In this document: one piece after another, positions 8,055 through 16,683 of the stretch
Layout of the letters: each line of letters opens with the position of its first letter
Numbering within the stretch: position 1 is the stretch's first letter
Origin: Clostridia bacterium
GTDB lineage: Bacteria; Bacillota_A; Clostridia; Christensenellales; Aristaeellaceae
DNA length: 47,130 bases
Assembly (NCBI GenBank): GCA_017530275.1
Contig: JAFXMP010000052.1
Location: 1-47,130, forward strand
Reading direction: 5' to 3'
The notes under the pieces: model-generated
The model's database searches: none
Told to the model about the DNA's origin: nothing
Seen by the model: the letters and a program-made list of their open reading frames with translations, nothing else
Position numbers and translations under genes: made by a program

Positions 8055-8702
8055 GTGGAAGCGTGGCGTGAAGAAAAAGCCAATTTAGTGCGGCGGTATC
8101 ATGAAATGAATCAGTCTGCCGTGAAAGGCGGCATCGTGTTTGTCGGTTCATCGCTGATGGAGATGTTCCCCATCGAAGAATGGGTCAATGAACTGCCTGA
8201 TCCAAAACCCGTCGTTTATAACCGCGGCGTAGGCGGATATACGACTTTCGATTACCTGCCCATCCTCGATATTTGCGTATGGGAATTGCAGCCTCGCACA
8301 GTATTTATCAACATTGGCACCAATGATCTGAGCGACAGCAGCCAAACCATCCCCATGGTGATGGAACGCTATGACAGCATTCTGAGCCAGATCGAAGCCC
8401 ATCTTCCGGACGTTGTGATTTACCTGATGGCCTACTATCCGGTCAACCCGGAAGCCGCTGACGATGGAATGAAGAAGGTGCTGGAGATTCGGTCCAATGA
8501 ACGCATCGCCCAGGCGAATGAAGCGGTAAAACAGCTCGCTGAAAAGCACGGACAGCGGTACATCGATCTGAATCAACCGCTAAAGGACGATCAGGGCAGG
8601 CTGAAAGCGGAATACACCATTGAAGGCATGCACATCAATCCCGACGGATACCGCACTGTATTTGATCAGATCAAAGAATTGATTCAGGCGTCTGCCGATT
8701 GA
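8055..8702 (+). CDS. SGNH/GDSL-family esterase
   Basis: The 215-residue cytoplasmic protein starts at GTG with AAAGGAGG 6 bases upstream. SGNH blocks are in order: FVGSSLME (Ser32 nucleophile), NRGVGGYTT (block II Gly), NIGTND (86-91, block III Asn) and EGMHINPDGY with His193. The usual Asp three residues before the His is Glu190 here, a conservative change. Proteins of this size and pattern are GDSL lipase/acylhydrolases similar to platelet-activating-factor acetylhydrolase; deacetylation of sugars is plausible from the surroundings, but the substrate cannot be read. The stop codon overlaps a possible TTG of the next gene, and the better ATG of that gene is 24 bases on, so the two are surely co-transcribed. 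Confidence 0.85.
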   Translation: MEAWREEKANLVRRYHEMNQSAVKGGIVFVGSSLMEMFPIEEWVNELPDPKPVVYNRGVGGYTTFDYLPILDICVWELQPRTVFINIGTNDLSDSSQTIPMVMERYDSILSQIEAHLPDVVIYLMAYYPVNPEAADDGMKKVLEIRSNERIAQANEAVKQLAEKHGQRYIDLNQPLKDDQGRLKAEYTIEGMHINPDGYRTVFDQIKELIQASAD

Positions 8703-8725
8703 AAAGGAACGGAAGGAATAAGGCA

Positions 8726-9472
8726 ATGATGATCAACGACGACGGCATTCAGCTGAGCGCGGTGCTGGAAAGACCCGCCCAAGCCCCCAGTCCGCTTGTG
8801 ATCTTTATCCACGGCTTCACCAGTTCCAAGGAGAGACCGCACAATATCGCCGCCTGTGAAGCCATGCGGGACGCGGGCTGCGCCACGCTGCGGGTGGATA
8901 TGTACGGCCATGGCGAAAGCGGCGGCGAATTCAGGAAGCACACGCTGTATAAATGGATCTCCAATATCATGGCCGCCATCGACTGGGCAAAAAGCCTTGA
9001 TTTTGTTACGGATATTTATTTTTCCGGCCATTCCCAGGGCGGGCTGGCCGCGGCCCTGGCCGGTGCAATGGAAGGGGACCGGGTGAAAGGACTGATCCTG
9101 CGGGCTCCGGCCTTCATGATCCCCCGCTGCGCCAGGGAGGGCAATATGCTGGGCTTTTGCTTCGATCCCCTTCATATCCCGGATGCGGTCGACGTGATCA
9201 AAGGCCTGACCCTGGAGGGGAATTATATCCGCGTGGCGCAGACGATCCATGTGGAAGAAGCAATGGACCGGTTTACAGGCCCGGTGCTGATCCTGCATGG
9301 GGATCAGGACGATACCGTGCCGCTTCAGGATTCCGTGGACGCCGCCCGGCGCTATCGGAACTGCCAGCTTGAAATCATTGAGGGGGAAACACATCATTTT
9401 GACCGGTATCCCGACAAAATGAAAACGGTCACGCGGGAGTGGCTGAAACGGACGGCCGGTTTGATCCATTGA
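8726..9472 (+). CDS. Alpha/beta hydrolase, feruloyl/cinnamoyl esterase-like
   Basis: A serine hydrolase of 248 residues with oxyanion loop HGFTSSK, nucleophile elbow GHSQGG (Ser103), acid HGDQDDTVP and a C-terminal HHF with the catalytic His at about 223. The HGFTS opening and the short cap resemble cinnamoyl/feruloyl esterases of gut and rumen bacteria (Est1E type), which free phenolic acids from plant cell walls, but related enzymes act on other esters. The start is taken at ATG 8726, preceded by AAGGAA; a TTG at 8699 in frame overlaps the previous stop and lacks an RBS. There is no signal peptide. It is the second gene of the plus-strand operon after the SGNH esterase. Confidence 0.8.
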   Translation: MMINDDGIQLSAVLERPAQAPSPLVIFIHGFTSSKERPHNIAACEAMRDAGCATLRVDMYGHGESGGEFRKHTLYKWISNIMAAIDWAKSLDFVTDIYFSGHSQGGLAAALAGAMEGDRVKGLILRAPAFMIPRCAREGNMLGFCFDPLHIPDAVDVIKGLTLEGNYIRVAQTIHVEEAMDRFTGPVLILHGDQDDTVPLQDSVDAARRYRNCQLEIIEGETHHFDRYPDKMKTVTREWLKRTAGLIH

Positions 9473-9505
9473 ATTCACGCGATGGAACGAGGGGGAAAGG
9501 ACGAA

Positions 9506-10009
9506 ATGAGCAGCGTGAAACCGTTGGAATCAGGCTTTTCTCAGGATGGATACATCATTGATCAGGATTGCTTTTCCAGCATGACTTACCGCACGATTCC
9601 CGCTAATTTCAACGGCTGCGGCTGGATCGCCGCATACAATCTGCGGCGCTTCCTGGGCCATGCGGTGAGCTATGACGAAGTGCGGAAGGAACTGGACGAA
9701 ATGCATTTCCTGCGGGTGCCTGGGCCGACCCTGATGTGCGTGATGCGCAGATATTTGAAAAAGCATGTGCCCCAGGTTCGGGAAACGGTGGGCAGGGAAG
9801 CGGCGCTAAACGCGGCCAGGGAAAGCCGGGCAGGCGTTTTTCGTTACAGGGAAGGCATGGAGCCGCATTTTGTATCCTATATCCGGCAGGGAGAAAACTG
9901 CTTCCGTTTTTTCAACATGGCCGACAGCCTGGAGGACTGCGTGATGCCCATGGAGCAATTCATCAATGAACACTGCGCTCCGGGCACGGTGATCGTGCTG
10001 ACAGTATAA
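9506..10009 (+). CDS. C39-like papain-fold cysteine peptidase family protein
   Basis: The 167-residue protein carries FNGCGWIAAYNL (Cys38) near the N-terminus and EPHFVSYI (His121) followed by FRFFNMAD (Asn137 or the nearby Asp) towards the C-terminus. This Cys...His...Asn/Asp order is that of papain-fold C39-like peptidases. No signal peptide or transmembrane segment is seen and there is no ABC exporter nearby, so a bacteriocin-processing role is not supported; the natural substrate is unknown. The start is at ATG 9506, with GGGGGAAAGGA just upstream, rather than at 9482. It lies 33 bases after the alpha/beta hydrolase gene in the same operon. Confidence 0.6.
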   Translation: MSSVKPLESGFSQDGYIIDQDCFSSMTYRTIPANFNGCGWIAAYNLRRFLGHAVSYDEVRKELDEMHFLRVPGPTLMCVMRRYLKKHVPQVRETVGREAALNAARESRAGVFRYREGMEPHFVSYIRQGENCFRFFNMADSLEDCVMPMEQFINEHCAPGTVIVLTV

Positions 10010-10114
10010 ACAAAAAACACCGCCGGGGGAAGCTCCTGGAGAGAAGGTAGTCTGGATCGTTGTATGTTTATACACTGACAAAGAAGACGAAAGCCAGCGA
10101 AAGAGGAGAATGCC

Positions 10115-10975
10115 TTGTACCTGAATGCCTTTTATTTTCCGGGAGAAGAAGCCGAAGCCGACTTCATGTTCGGGCTGAAAACCACCTATGACCAGTCCGT
10201 ATATCCCTACGGCGTTCTTGCGAAAGCCGGCCTGAATGAGATCATCTTTCGTCCGGTGACCATTCTTTATGGCGGGAACGGCAGCGGGAAGAGCACAGCG
10301 CTGAATGTGATTGCGGAGAAGCTGCGCCTGGAGCGGAACAGCGCGTATAACCGGTCACGCTTCTTTGAGGATTATGTGGACCGCTGCAAGGTCAGCCAGG
10401 AAGAAGCGATTCCCAAAGGAAGCCGGATCATTACCAGCGACGACGTGTTTGACATGATGCTGGATATCCGCTCCATCAATGAAGGAATTGACAGAAAACG
10501 GGAAAAACTGGCGGAGGACTACTATGCGCTGAAGCATGAGAAACTCCAGATAAGGTCCCTGGACGATCTGGAGCGCCTTCACAGGATCAATCAGTCGCGG
10601 AGCAGGACCATGAGCCGGTTCATTGAGAACGAGTCCGGAAAGAGCCTGCGGGAGAGATCCAATGGAGAAAGCGCCATCATGTATTTCCAGAGCAAGATCG
10701 AAATGGATACGCTCTGCCTGCTGGATGAGCCGGAAAACAGTCTGAGCCCCGAAAACCAACTGATCCTGGCGGATTTTCTGGCGGAATCTGTACGGTACTG
10801 CGGCAATCAGCTGGTGATCAGTACGCATTCTCCTTTCCTGCTGGCATTTCAGGGAGCGAAGATCATAAACCTGGATGATCGGTCCGGCGTGGTGGACAGC
10901 TGGACGAAGCTGAAAAACGCGAGGGTCTATTATGATTTCTTCAAAAAGCACGAACATGAATTTGAAAATGAATGA
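10115..10975 (+). CDS. AAA/ABC-type predicted ATPase (COG3910-like)
   Basis: The 286-residue protein is a stand-alone nucleotide-binding domain: Walker A GGNGSGKST (53-61), an ABC-signature-like SNGES (181-185), Walker B CLLDEPEN (200-207) and a switch histidine in STHSP (His237). The region between Walker A and signature (~75-175) is helical and charged, as in RecF/SMC-like predicted ATPases. No membrane segment or DNA-binding domain is visible. The function of this family is not known; members occur alone in many Firmicutes. The TTG start is supported by AGAGGAG 7 bases upstream. It follows the peptidase-fold gene by 105 bases and ends at a strong terminator, closing the plus-strand block. 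Confidence 0.8.
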   Translation: MYLNAFYFPGEEAEADFMFGLKTTYDQSVYPYGVLAKAGLNEIIFRPVTILYGGNGSGKSTALNVIAEKLRLERNSAYNRSRFFEDYVDRCKVSQEEAIPKGSRIITSDDVFDMMLDIRSINEGIDRKREKLAEDYYALKHEKLQIRSLDDLERLHRINQSRSRTMSRFIENESGKSLRERSNGESAIMYFQSKIEMDTLCLLDEPENSLSPENQLILADFLAESVRYCGNQLVISTHSPFLLAFQGAKIINLDDRSGVVDSWTKLKNARVYYDFFKKHEHEFENE

Positions 10976-10991
10976 CCGCCAAAACAATCAA

Positions 10992-11027
10992 AATCCTGCA
11001 CCGATGAAAAGTGCAGGACTTTTTTTG
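10992..11027 (+). terminator. Intrinsic terminator of the plus-strand block
   Basis: TCCTGCAC (10994-11001) pairs with GTGCAGGA (11011-11018), followed by CT and a T-run to 11026. It ends transcription from the ATPase gene before the convergent GH78 gene. Confidence 0.88.
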
Positions 11028-11040
11028 GCCGTAAACCGTA

Positions 11041-13218
11041 TTAGGCATGGGGATGCTTTTCCCAGAAGGTATATGTGCCGGGGGCCACTTTCTTTTCCCC
11101 GCCGGGCAGGCGGACCAGGGCGGGAACGGGCGTGTCCAGTTCGTAGCGTACACCGTCCTCTTCCCATTGCCAGAAGGCGCTGACGGGACCCTGCCGGGTG
11201 AGCAGCTTGGCCTGGAGCCAACCCACGCGGGGGTCGGCATGAGGCGCGTAAAGCAACTCTGTGAAACCCGCATGCTCCTCCCCATGACGGATGCCTGCCG
11301 CCTGCTCAAACACCCAATCGGCCACTGCGCCGTAAGCGTAGTGATTGAAGGAATTCATGCTGGCGGATTCAAAGGAGCCATCCTCCTTGATGCCGTTCCA
11401 GCGTTCCCAAACGGTGGTGGCCCCTTTGGTGACGGGATACAGCCAGCCGGGGTATTCCCGCCGAAGCAACAGCGACCAGGCCAGGTCCCCATGGCCGTAA
11501 TCGGCGAGCACGTGCAGAAGGTAAGGCGTGCCCACAAAGCCGGTGCGCAGTTGCACGCCGGCCTCGACCACCATTTCGGCCAGGGCGTCCGCCGTCTTTT
11601 GCGGATCGGGGGACAGGCCGAAATGGGCGGCCAGTACGTGCTCGGTCTGCGTCAGATACACGGGGAAAGCCTGCCGGAAGGCGGAAACGATGCGCTGATG
11701 CAGCGCTTCATATTCTCTCATATCTTTTCCCAACAGCTTTCCAGCCTTGACCACCAGGGAGGTAGAGTAAGCGTAGTAGGCGCTGCCGATAAAATCTGGC
11801 CGGGTGCCGCCGCAGCAGCTTCCTTCCTTTTCCGCGTCCAGGCTCAGCCAGTCGCCGAAGTGGACGCCGCCGATCCACAGATCGGGCGTTTTGGTGACGG
11901 AACCGATGTAGTCCACCCATTTTTTCATGCTGTCGAATTGATCGGCCAGGACGGCCCTGTCCCCGTAGGTCTGATAAATCTGCCAGGGGCAGATGGTGAC
12001 CGCGTCGCCCCAGGCCGCGCCGGTGGGCACCTTTTCCAGCACGTTGGGGATCACGCTGCCGATGCCGCCGCTTGGGAACTGCTCGGCAGCCATATCATGC
12101 AGCCATTTTTTGAAGAATTTTTCCACGTCAAAGAAATAGGATGCAGTTTTGACAAACACTTCCGCATCCCCCGTCCAGCCCAGGCGCTCGTCCCGCTGGG
12201 GGCAGTCGGTGGGCACGTCCAGGAAATTGCCCCGCTGGCTCCAGGTCACGTTGGAGAAGAAACGGTTCAGCAGCGAATCGCCGCATTTCAGCCAGCCTGT
12301 GCGCTTCATATCGGAATACACAGCCACGGCGGTGAAATCCTCCGGTTTGGGTTCCCCGGGCCAGGAAATCAAATGAATATACCGAAAGCCGAAGAAGGTG
12401 AACCGGGGATGCCAGGTTTGCTTCCCTTCCTTGCAGGTATAGTGCGCCTCGGCTTTGGCGCTGCGGTAGTTCTCGTTATAGAAATTGCCGTCTTTGTCCA
12501 GCACCTCGCCATGATTGAAATAGACCAAATCGCCCGCCTTGGCGTCCACGGTGAATTCCACCCAGCCGGTGACCTCCTGGCCAAAGTCCACCAGGGTTTC
12601 TCCCGCGGGGGTATGGATGATTTCTTTGGCGGCGACCCTTTCCATTTCCCGGATTACTTCGCCCTCCTGGAGGATCAGAATATCCTTGTTCCAGTCCAGC
12701 GCTTTGACCTTTTGCCAGTTGCCCGGTATGATGCGGGCGTCGCAGGTTTCACCGTCGTAGATTTCGCTGAACCGGGTGGCGCTTTCGCTCGCCTCCCAGG
12801 CTTCGTCCGTGATGATCGTTTCTTCCGATCCGTCCGCGTACCCGACGCGCAGCAGGGCGATCAGGCCGCAGGGCTGATCAAAGCGTTCCTTTCTGTCTTT
12901 TTCGTTTTCCCAGCCCGGCATGGGGGAACGGAACCAGCCCCGGCCCACGGTGACGCGCAGCTCGTTGCTTTGGGCAAGCAGCTCCGTCACATCGTAGGTC
13001 TGCACCTGCAGGCGGTGTTCATAGCTGGTCCAGCCGGGAGCCAGCACAAAATCGCCCACCCGATTTCCATTCAGTTCCGCTTCGTACACGCCAAGCGCAG
13101 TAATTTCCAACTGGGCCTTTTCAATGGGCCTGTCCGCGCGGAACACCCGGCGGAATACGGGGCATACATCGCCCATATCTTGGGCGGGGGTGATCCATTG
13201 AGCTTTCATGATTTCCAC
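11041..13218 (-). CDS. GH78 alpha-L-rhamnosidase
   Basis: The 725-residue protein has the GH78 layout: N-terminal beta-domains with LGVYEAELNGNRVGD...PGWTSY (42-65) and GRGWF, then the (alpha/alpha)6 barrel with DVPTDCPQRDERLGWTGDAE (334-353), which carries the acidic residues around the active site, AAWGDA (401-406) and a C-terminal beta-sandwich with YGAVADWV. These enzymes release rhamnose from pectin (rhamnogalacturonan) or plant glycosides. It has no signal peptide, so imported substrates are expected. The start is GTG 13218, with GGGAGG 8 bases upstream; ATG 13209 is a near alternative. It lies 13 bases after the DUF5060-type glycosidase gene, which makes a two-gene operon very likely. 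Confidence 0.92.
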   Translation of the reverse strand: MEIMKAQWITPAQDMGDVCPVFRRVFRADRPIEKAQLEITALGVYEAELNGNRVGDFVLAPGWTSYEHRLQVQTYDVTELLAQSNELRVTVGRGWFRSPMPGWENEKDRKERFDQPCGLIALLRVGYADGSEETIITDEAWEASESATRFSEIYDGETCDARIIPGNWQKVKALDWNKDILILQEGEVIREMERVAAKEIIHTPAGETLVDFGQEVTGWVEFTVDAKAGDLVYFNHGEVLDKDGNFYNENYRSAKAEAHYTCKEGKQTWHPRFTFFGFRYIHLISWPGEPKPEDFTAVAVYSDMKRTGWLKCGDSLLNRFFSNVTWSQRGNFLDVPTDCPQRDERLGWTGDAEVFVKTASYFFDVEKFFKKWLHDMAAEQFPSGGIGSVIPNVLEKVPTGAAWGDAVTICPWQIYQTYGDRAVLADQFDSMKKWVDYIGSVTKTPDLWIGGVHFGDWLSLDAEKEGSCCGGTRPDFIGSAYYAYSTSLVVKAGKLLGKDMREYEALHQRIVSAFRQAFPVYLTQTEHVLAAHFGLSPDPQKTADALAEMVVEAGVQLRTGFVGTPYLLHVLADYGHGDLAWSLLLRREYPGWLYPVTKGATTVWERWNGIKEDGSFESASMNSFNHYAYGAVADWVFEQAAGIRHGEEHAGFTELLYAPHADPRVGWLQAKLLTRQGPVSAFWQWEEDGVRYELDTPVPALVRLPGGEKKVAPGTYTFWEKHPHA

Positions 13219-13231
13219 GAAGCACGCCTCC

Positions 13232-14773
13232 CTATTTCATTCGTGTGATCAGCACGGCCATGCCTTCCCTACCTGGCAGGCGCACTGTGATTTTGCCGCT
13301 GGCGCTTTCCTGCACGGTGGTGCGGGTCATTTCCCATACGTCGATCAGTTCCACCTTGTATTCTTTATCTTCCGGCAGATCAAATACGCTTTCGGCGCTG
13401 GTCTGAATGCCGAAGAACTGCAAAAACGCTTCCTCCCCGCAGCGGGCGCGCCAGGTATGCTCTGAAGCCAAGTGAGCTGCCCGGTCGTCCGGCTGCATGC
13501 GGGCAAGGCTGGTTAGGGCCAGATACGTAAAGTCGCCGGGGGTATAACCCGCGTCCAGTTTTTCCTTGATTTGTTCCTCGGTCATCAGTCCCAGGCCGCT
13601 CCATCCCGTGAGCCAGGGCTCCAGGGGTCCGGGCAGGCTTTCAGCGATCTTTCGCAGGAAGGCGATGCGCCGGGAGCTTTCGCCCTTTAAGCTGCCGCCC
13701 CGGGCCCACCAGAGCACATCGTCGTCAGAAAGAAAGGTTTCGCCGTGGGTGCAGTACCCGCCGGAGGATACACAGCGCCAGAAGCGGTACACCATTTCCC
13801 GGCCTGAAATGCTGCCCCAGGCGTGGGGCAGGTTGCCTTCGTAGCAGCATTCGTCGATGATCACGGGCTTCTGATAGCGTGCGAGCCAGCGGGGGATTTC
13901 CGTCAGCGCCTTGGTCTGGATGCTGCAGTGAGACACGTTTTTCCGGGAAAAGTCCCAGAAACAAAAGCAATTATGGCTGGACAGCAGATGCCGGTATGGG
14001 TCATTGGCTGCTGTAAATTCTTCGATTTCTTCCCAGTCCTCCAGCGTTTTGCTTCCGCACAGGTCGTATTCATTGGCAAGGGACCACCAGATGAACGGCT
14101 TGGCGCTCAGGCGGCGCAGCAGGTAATCCAGGTATTCTAAATTGCCTGCCTGGGGCAGTGTGGAAAAGCCCCACCGGTCGTAGGGATGGAACAGGATCAG
14201 GTCGATCTGGATATTCAAAGCCCCGATCCGGTCCAGAATGGCTTCCAGACGCCGCCAGAAAGCGGTGTTGGGCCTGCCGGTGTCCCAGGAGCCGTCCTGG
14301 CGCTTTTCAAAGGCGTAGCTGGGCGGTTCGTTATGGTTGTAATCGTAATGCTTGGGAAATACGCACATGCGTATTTTGTTGAAAGGGGCTTTTTTCAGGG
14401 CGGCGATGGTCCTGTCCACCAAGTCGTCGTCCTGAGAAGCCAGGGCGTATACGGTGGTGCCGAAGGGAAGGAAGGGCGTACCGTCGGCGTATGCAAAGCG
14501 CGTACCGACAGCCCGAACCGGGCCATGCGCTTCCTGGGCGGGGGCGCAGGTTTCCTTTCCCGCCGCGCTGACTGCGCCGCTTACCTTCCAGGCATATTCT
14601 CCGGCGCGCTCCGGCAGGAAACGCACCTTGTACTGGCCGCCGCCGTCGTAGAAGCCTTTCACGCTTTTCGTTTCCCCGCCGCAGGTGAATATCGCAGTCA
14701 GATCGATGGCTGCCCATTGGTCTTGTAATGCTTTGCCTGAAAAAGACAGTTCAAAAGTTTCGTATTGCCGCAT
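13232..14773 (-). CDS. DUF5060/DUF4038-type glycoside hydrolase
   Basis: The start is ATG 14773, preceded by AAAGGAGG; the frame reaches back to 14848 without an RBS. Residues ~1-70 match a DUF5060-like beta-sandwich (YETFELSF...YDGGGQYKVRFLPERAGEY). The following TIM-barrel of the DUF4038/clan GH-A kind has GTTVYAL, SLANEYD with probable acid/base Glu235 and VIIDECCYEG with probable nucleophile Glu308. A short beta domain (DUF5605-like, ending ITVRLPGREGMAVLITR) closes the 513-residue protein. Such proteins are putative cytoplasmic glycosidases with poorly known substrates. Its operon partner is a rhamnosidase, so a pectin or rhamnogalacturonan oligosaccharide is a reasonable guess, not a demonstrated one. 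Confidence 0.8.
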   Translation of the reverse strand: MRQYETFELSFSGKALQDQWAAIDLTAIFTCGGETKSVKGFYDGGGQYKVRFLPERAGEYAWKVSGAVSAAGKETCAPAQEAHGPVRAVGTRFAYADGTPFLPFGTTVYALASQDDDLVDRTIAALKKAPFNKIRMCVFPKHYDYNHNEPPSYAFEKRQDGSWDTGRPNTAFWRRLEAILDRIGALNIQIDLILFHPYDRWGFSTLPQAGNLEYLDYLLRRLSAKPFIWWSLANEYDLCGSKTLEDWEEIEEFTAANDPYRHLLSSHNCFCFWDFSRKNVSHCSIQTKALTEIPRWLARYQKPVIIDECCYEGNLPHAWGSISGREMVYRFWRCVSSGGYCTHGETFLSDDDVLWWARGGSLKGESSRRIAFLRKIAESLPGPLEPWLTGWSGLGLMTEEQIKEKLDAGYTPGDFTYLALTSLARMQPDDRAAHLASEHTWRARCGEEAFLQFFGIQTSAESVFDLPEDKEYKVELIDVWEMTRTTVQESASGKITVRLPGREGMAVLITRMK

Positions 14774-14894
14774 TGTTTCCCTCCTTTGGCGGTATGGATG
14801 GCTGATGCGTTTATGAAAACGTTTCTGTTTTATTCGCGGTTTATCCAAAAATTTCCTTCCGATTCCCGTTTCATTTTTGATGGAAGGGTCATCA

Positions 14895-14923
14895 TTTACA
14901 GATCGTCCATTGTGTGATAGAAT
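14895..14923 (+). promoter_or_regulatory. Promoter TTTACA-N17-TAGAAT
   Basis: Good -35 (14895-14900) and -10 (14918-14923) hexamers with 17-base spacing, about 28 bases before the start of the GGDEF gene. The 177-base divergent intergenic region otherwise shows nothing I can name. Confidence 0.6.
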
Positions 14924-14950
14924 GAATTAAACACAGGGAGGTAGCTGCTA

Positions 14951-16345
14951 ATGGCAAAAGCTTTGAAACCGATGAAAAAGACTATTCTTCGCGGAACGGT
15001 TCTTTTCTTTCTGGTGCTGTGCGTCGTATTAAGCGCTGTTCAGTACAAAAACAGCAAAACGATGCTGTATGACCAGTACGCATCGAGCATCGGCAGCATT
15101 TTGAATTACGTGGCTGAGGAAATCGACGCGGACGATCTTGCGCGGTGTATGCAGACCGGCGAAAAGTCGCCCAAATATGATGAATTGCAGGCGCTGCTGG
15201 ACAGGGTCAAGGAGCATCTGGAAATCATTCATTTCATCTATGTGATCGTTCCGCTGAACGCGGAACCGGTTGACAATATGAAAAACGTGATCGCCGGGGC
15301 GACGCAGTACGAGTATGAATTTGAAGCGGACGAGATCGTGCATCTGAATTCCCTGACGGGCGATTCATATTCTGCCGAAGCCGCCCAGCAGTATTTGGAC
15401 GCTTATAATACGGGCGTTCTTTCATTCTTTGAAGCCAGCAGCGAGTGGGGAACGGATTATATCGGCTTGCTGCCGCTGATTTCTTCCAGCGGCGAACCTG
15501 TGGCCGCACTGTGCGTGGACGTGGATGTGGCTGAGATTTCCGCAAAGCTTCGCAATAACGTGATCGAAGGCGTTATCCTGATCATCATGCTGGGCGGTAT
15601 CTTCGTCTTTATCTTTTTTACCTGGATGGAGCGGAAGGTATCCGATCCCATCGAGCAGTTGGAAACCAGCGTGGTGGAATTTGCTTCCCAATGCAGGAAC
15701 CAGAAAGATCCGGAAGCTTTGGAAATCGACGTTCCCCTCATTCACACGAATAACGAAGTGGAAAAGCTGGCGGAAGCCGTTTCCCAGATGAGCAGCGCCA
15801 TCCGCGAATATGTGAAAAACGCCGTAACCATGGAAAAAGAACTTGAGAGGGTCTCTGTCATGGTCAGCAAAGACGCGCTGACCCAAATGCGGAATAAAAA
15901 CGCCTTTAACGCTTTTATTCACGAACAGGACGAGGTCATCCGGAATGGCGGGGCGGAACCGTTCGGATTGGTTCTCGCTGACCTGAACGGCCTGAAAAAG
16001 ATCAATGAATCCTACGGTCACGAGAAGGGCGACCTGTATATCAGAAAAGGCTGCCGCGTCATTTGCAGAGTGTTCATCCATTCGCCTGTGTTTCGCATTG
16101 GGGACGACGAGTTTGCCGTGATCCTGATGGGACAGGCTTACAGCGAAATGGACGCCTTGATCAGACAGGCGCGGGCCGCTTTTTCGGACCTGGAGAAGGA
16201 CGCCTCTCTGCCCGTGTGGGAACGCTGCTCCGCCGCCATTGACTTTACCGCGTATCGGCCCGAGGAAGACCGTTCCTTTGAGGCGGTATTCAGCAGAGTG
16301 GAGGAAAGCATGTATCAGAAAAAAGAAAAGATGAAAGAACAATGA
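14951..16345 (+). CDS. Membrane sensor diguanylate cyclase with GDDEF variant
   Basis: This 464-residue protein has a transmembrane helix at ~13-30, an extracytoplasmic sensor region at ~31-203 (Cache-like, ending in LISSSGEPVAALCVDVDV), a second helix at ~205-223, a HAMP-like linker (KVSDPIEQLETS) with a coiled coil to ~300, and a GGDEF domain at ~305-460. The domain has LTQMRNKNAF, LADLNGLKKIN with metal-binding Asp344, and a signature that reads RIGDDEF (382-388), with Asp in place of the second Gly. No RxxD inhibitory site is seen before it. It should sense an external signal and make cyclic di-GMP, if the variant signature is active. A GGGAGG lies 8-9 bases before the ATG. The gene ends at an unusual hairpin array. 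Confidence 0.87.
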   Translation: MAKALKPMKKTILRGTVLFFLVLCVVLSAVQYKNSKTMLYDQYASSIGSILNYVAEEIDADDLARCMQTGEKSPKYDELQALLDRVKEHLEIIHFIYVIVPLNAEPVDNMKNVIAGATQYEYEFEADEIVHLNSLTGDSYSAEAAQQYLDAYNTGVLSFFEASSEWGTDYIGLLPLISSSGEPVAALCVDVDVAEISAKLRNNVIEGVILIIMLGGIFVFIFFTWMERKVSDPIEQLETSVVEFASQCRNQKDPEALEIDVPLIHTNNEVEKLAEAVSQMSSAIREYVKNAVTMEKELERVSVMVSKDALTQMRNKNAFNAFIHEQDEVIRNGGAEPFGLVLADLNGLKKINESYGHEKGDLYIRKGCRVICRVFIHSPVFRIGDDEFAVILMGQAYSEMDALIRQARAAFSDLEKDASLPVWERCSAAIDFTAYRPEEDRSFEAVFSRVEESMYQKKEKMKEQ

Positions 16346-16378
16346 TCTGTGTTTCTAAAATACGCGATGATCAAACGA

Positions 16379-16683
16379 GAGCAGGCGGAAAAGACCGCCT
16401 GCTCAGCGTGTCGAAAAAGAATTTTCGACACGCTGCGAATGAAAGGCCGGAAACCGTCCTTTCATTCGACGCATCAATTTCTTGAAAAATGGCGTTTTCA
16501 GCATCAAAAGATACTGAAAACGCACATTTTTCGGCCAGAAATTGATAGAGGAAGCGGCATAGCCGCTCCTCGGCGGCGTACACGCCGCCGCCTGCGGAGT
16601 ATTGATGAAGGGGCTGCGGCCCCTTCATACTTCCCCGGGGGACTTTGGAGACAATCTGAGCAGGCGGAAAAGACCGCCTGCTC
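16379..16683. repeat. Array of eight consecutive hairpins with a duplicated end hairpin
   Basis: The 340-base convergent gap is almost wholly made of inverted repeats: 16379-16404 (10-bp stem), 16405-16434 (13-bp perfect stem), 16436-16468 (11-bp stem), 16473-16546 (outer 10-bp stem around an inner GCGTTTTCAG/CTGAAAACGC stem), 16548-16571, 16571-16590 (CGGCGGCG/CGCCGCCG), 16605-16628 (10-bp stem) and 16658-16683. The first and last hairpins are identical 26-base sequences (GAGCAGGCGG, loop AAAAGA, complement). I see no ORF. Function unknown: a structured RNA, a nested terminator block or a palindrome-rich repeat are all possible. Confidence 0.85.

Noticed and set aside
9506..10009. Bacteriocin-processing C39 peptidase
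   Set aside because: C39 processing peptidases are fused to ABC exporters and act on GG-leader peptides; neither is present, so only the fold was called.
11047..13248. 733-codon plus-strand open frame opposite the GH78 gene
   Set aside because: It is an antisense shadow of a GC-rich gene; its translation is Gly/Ala/Val/His-rich with no recognisable domain, while the minus strand encodes a complete rhamnosidase with RBS.
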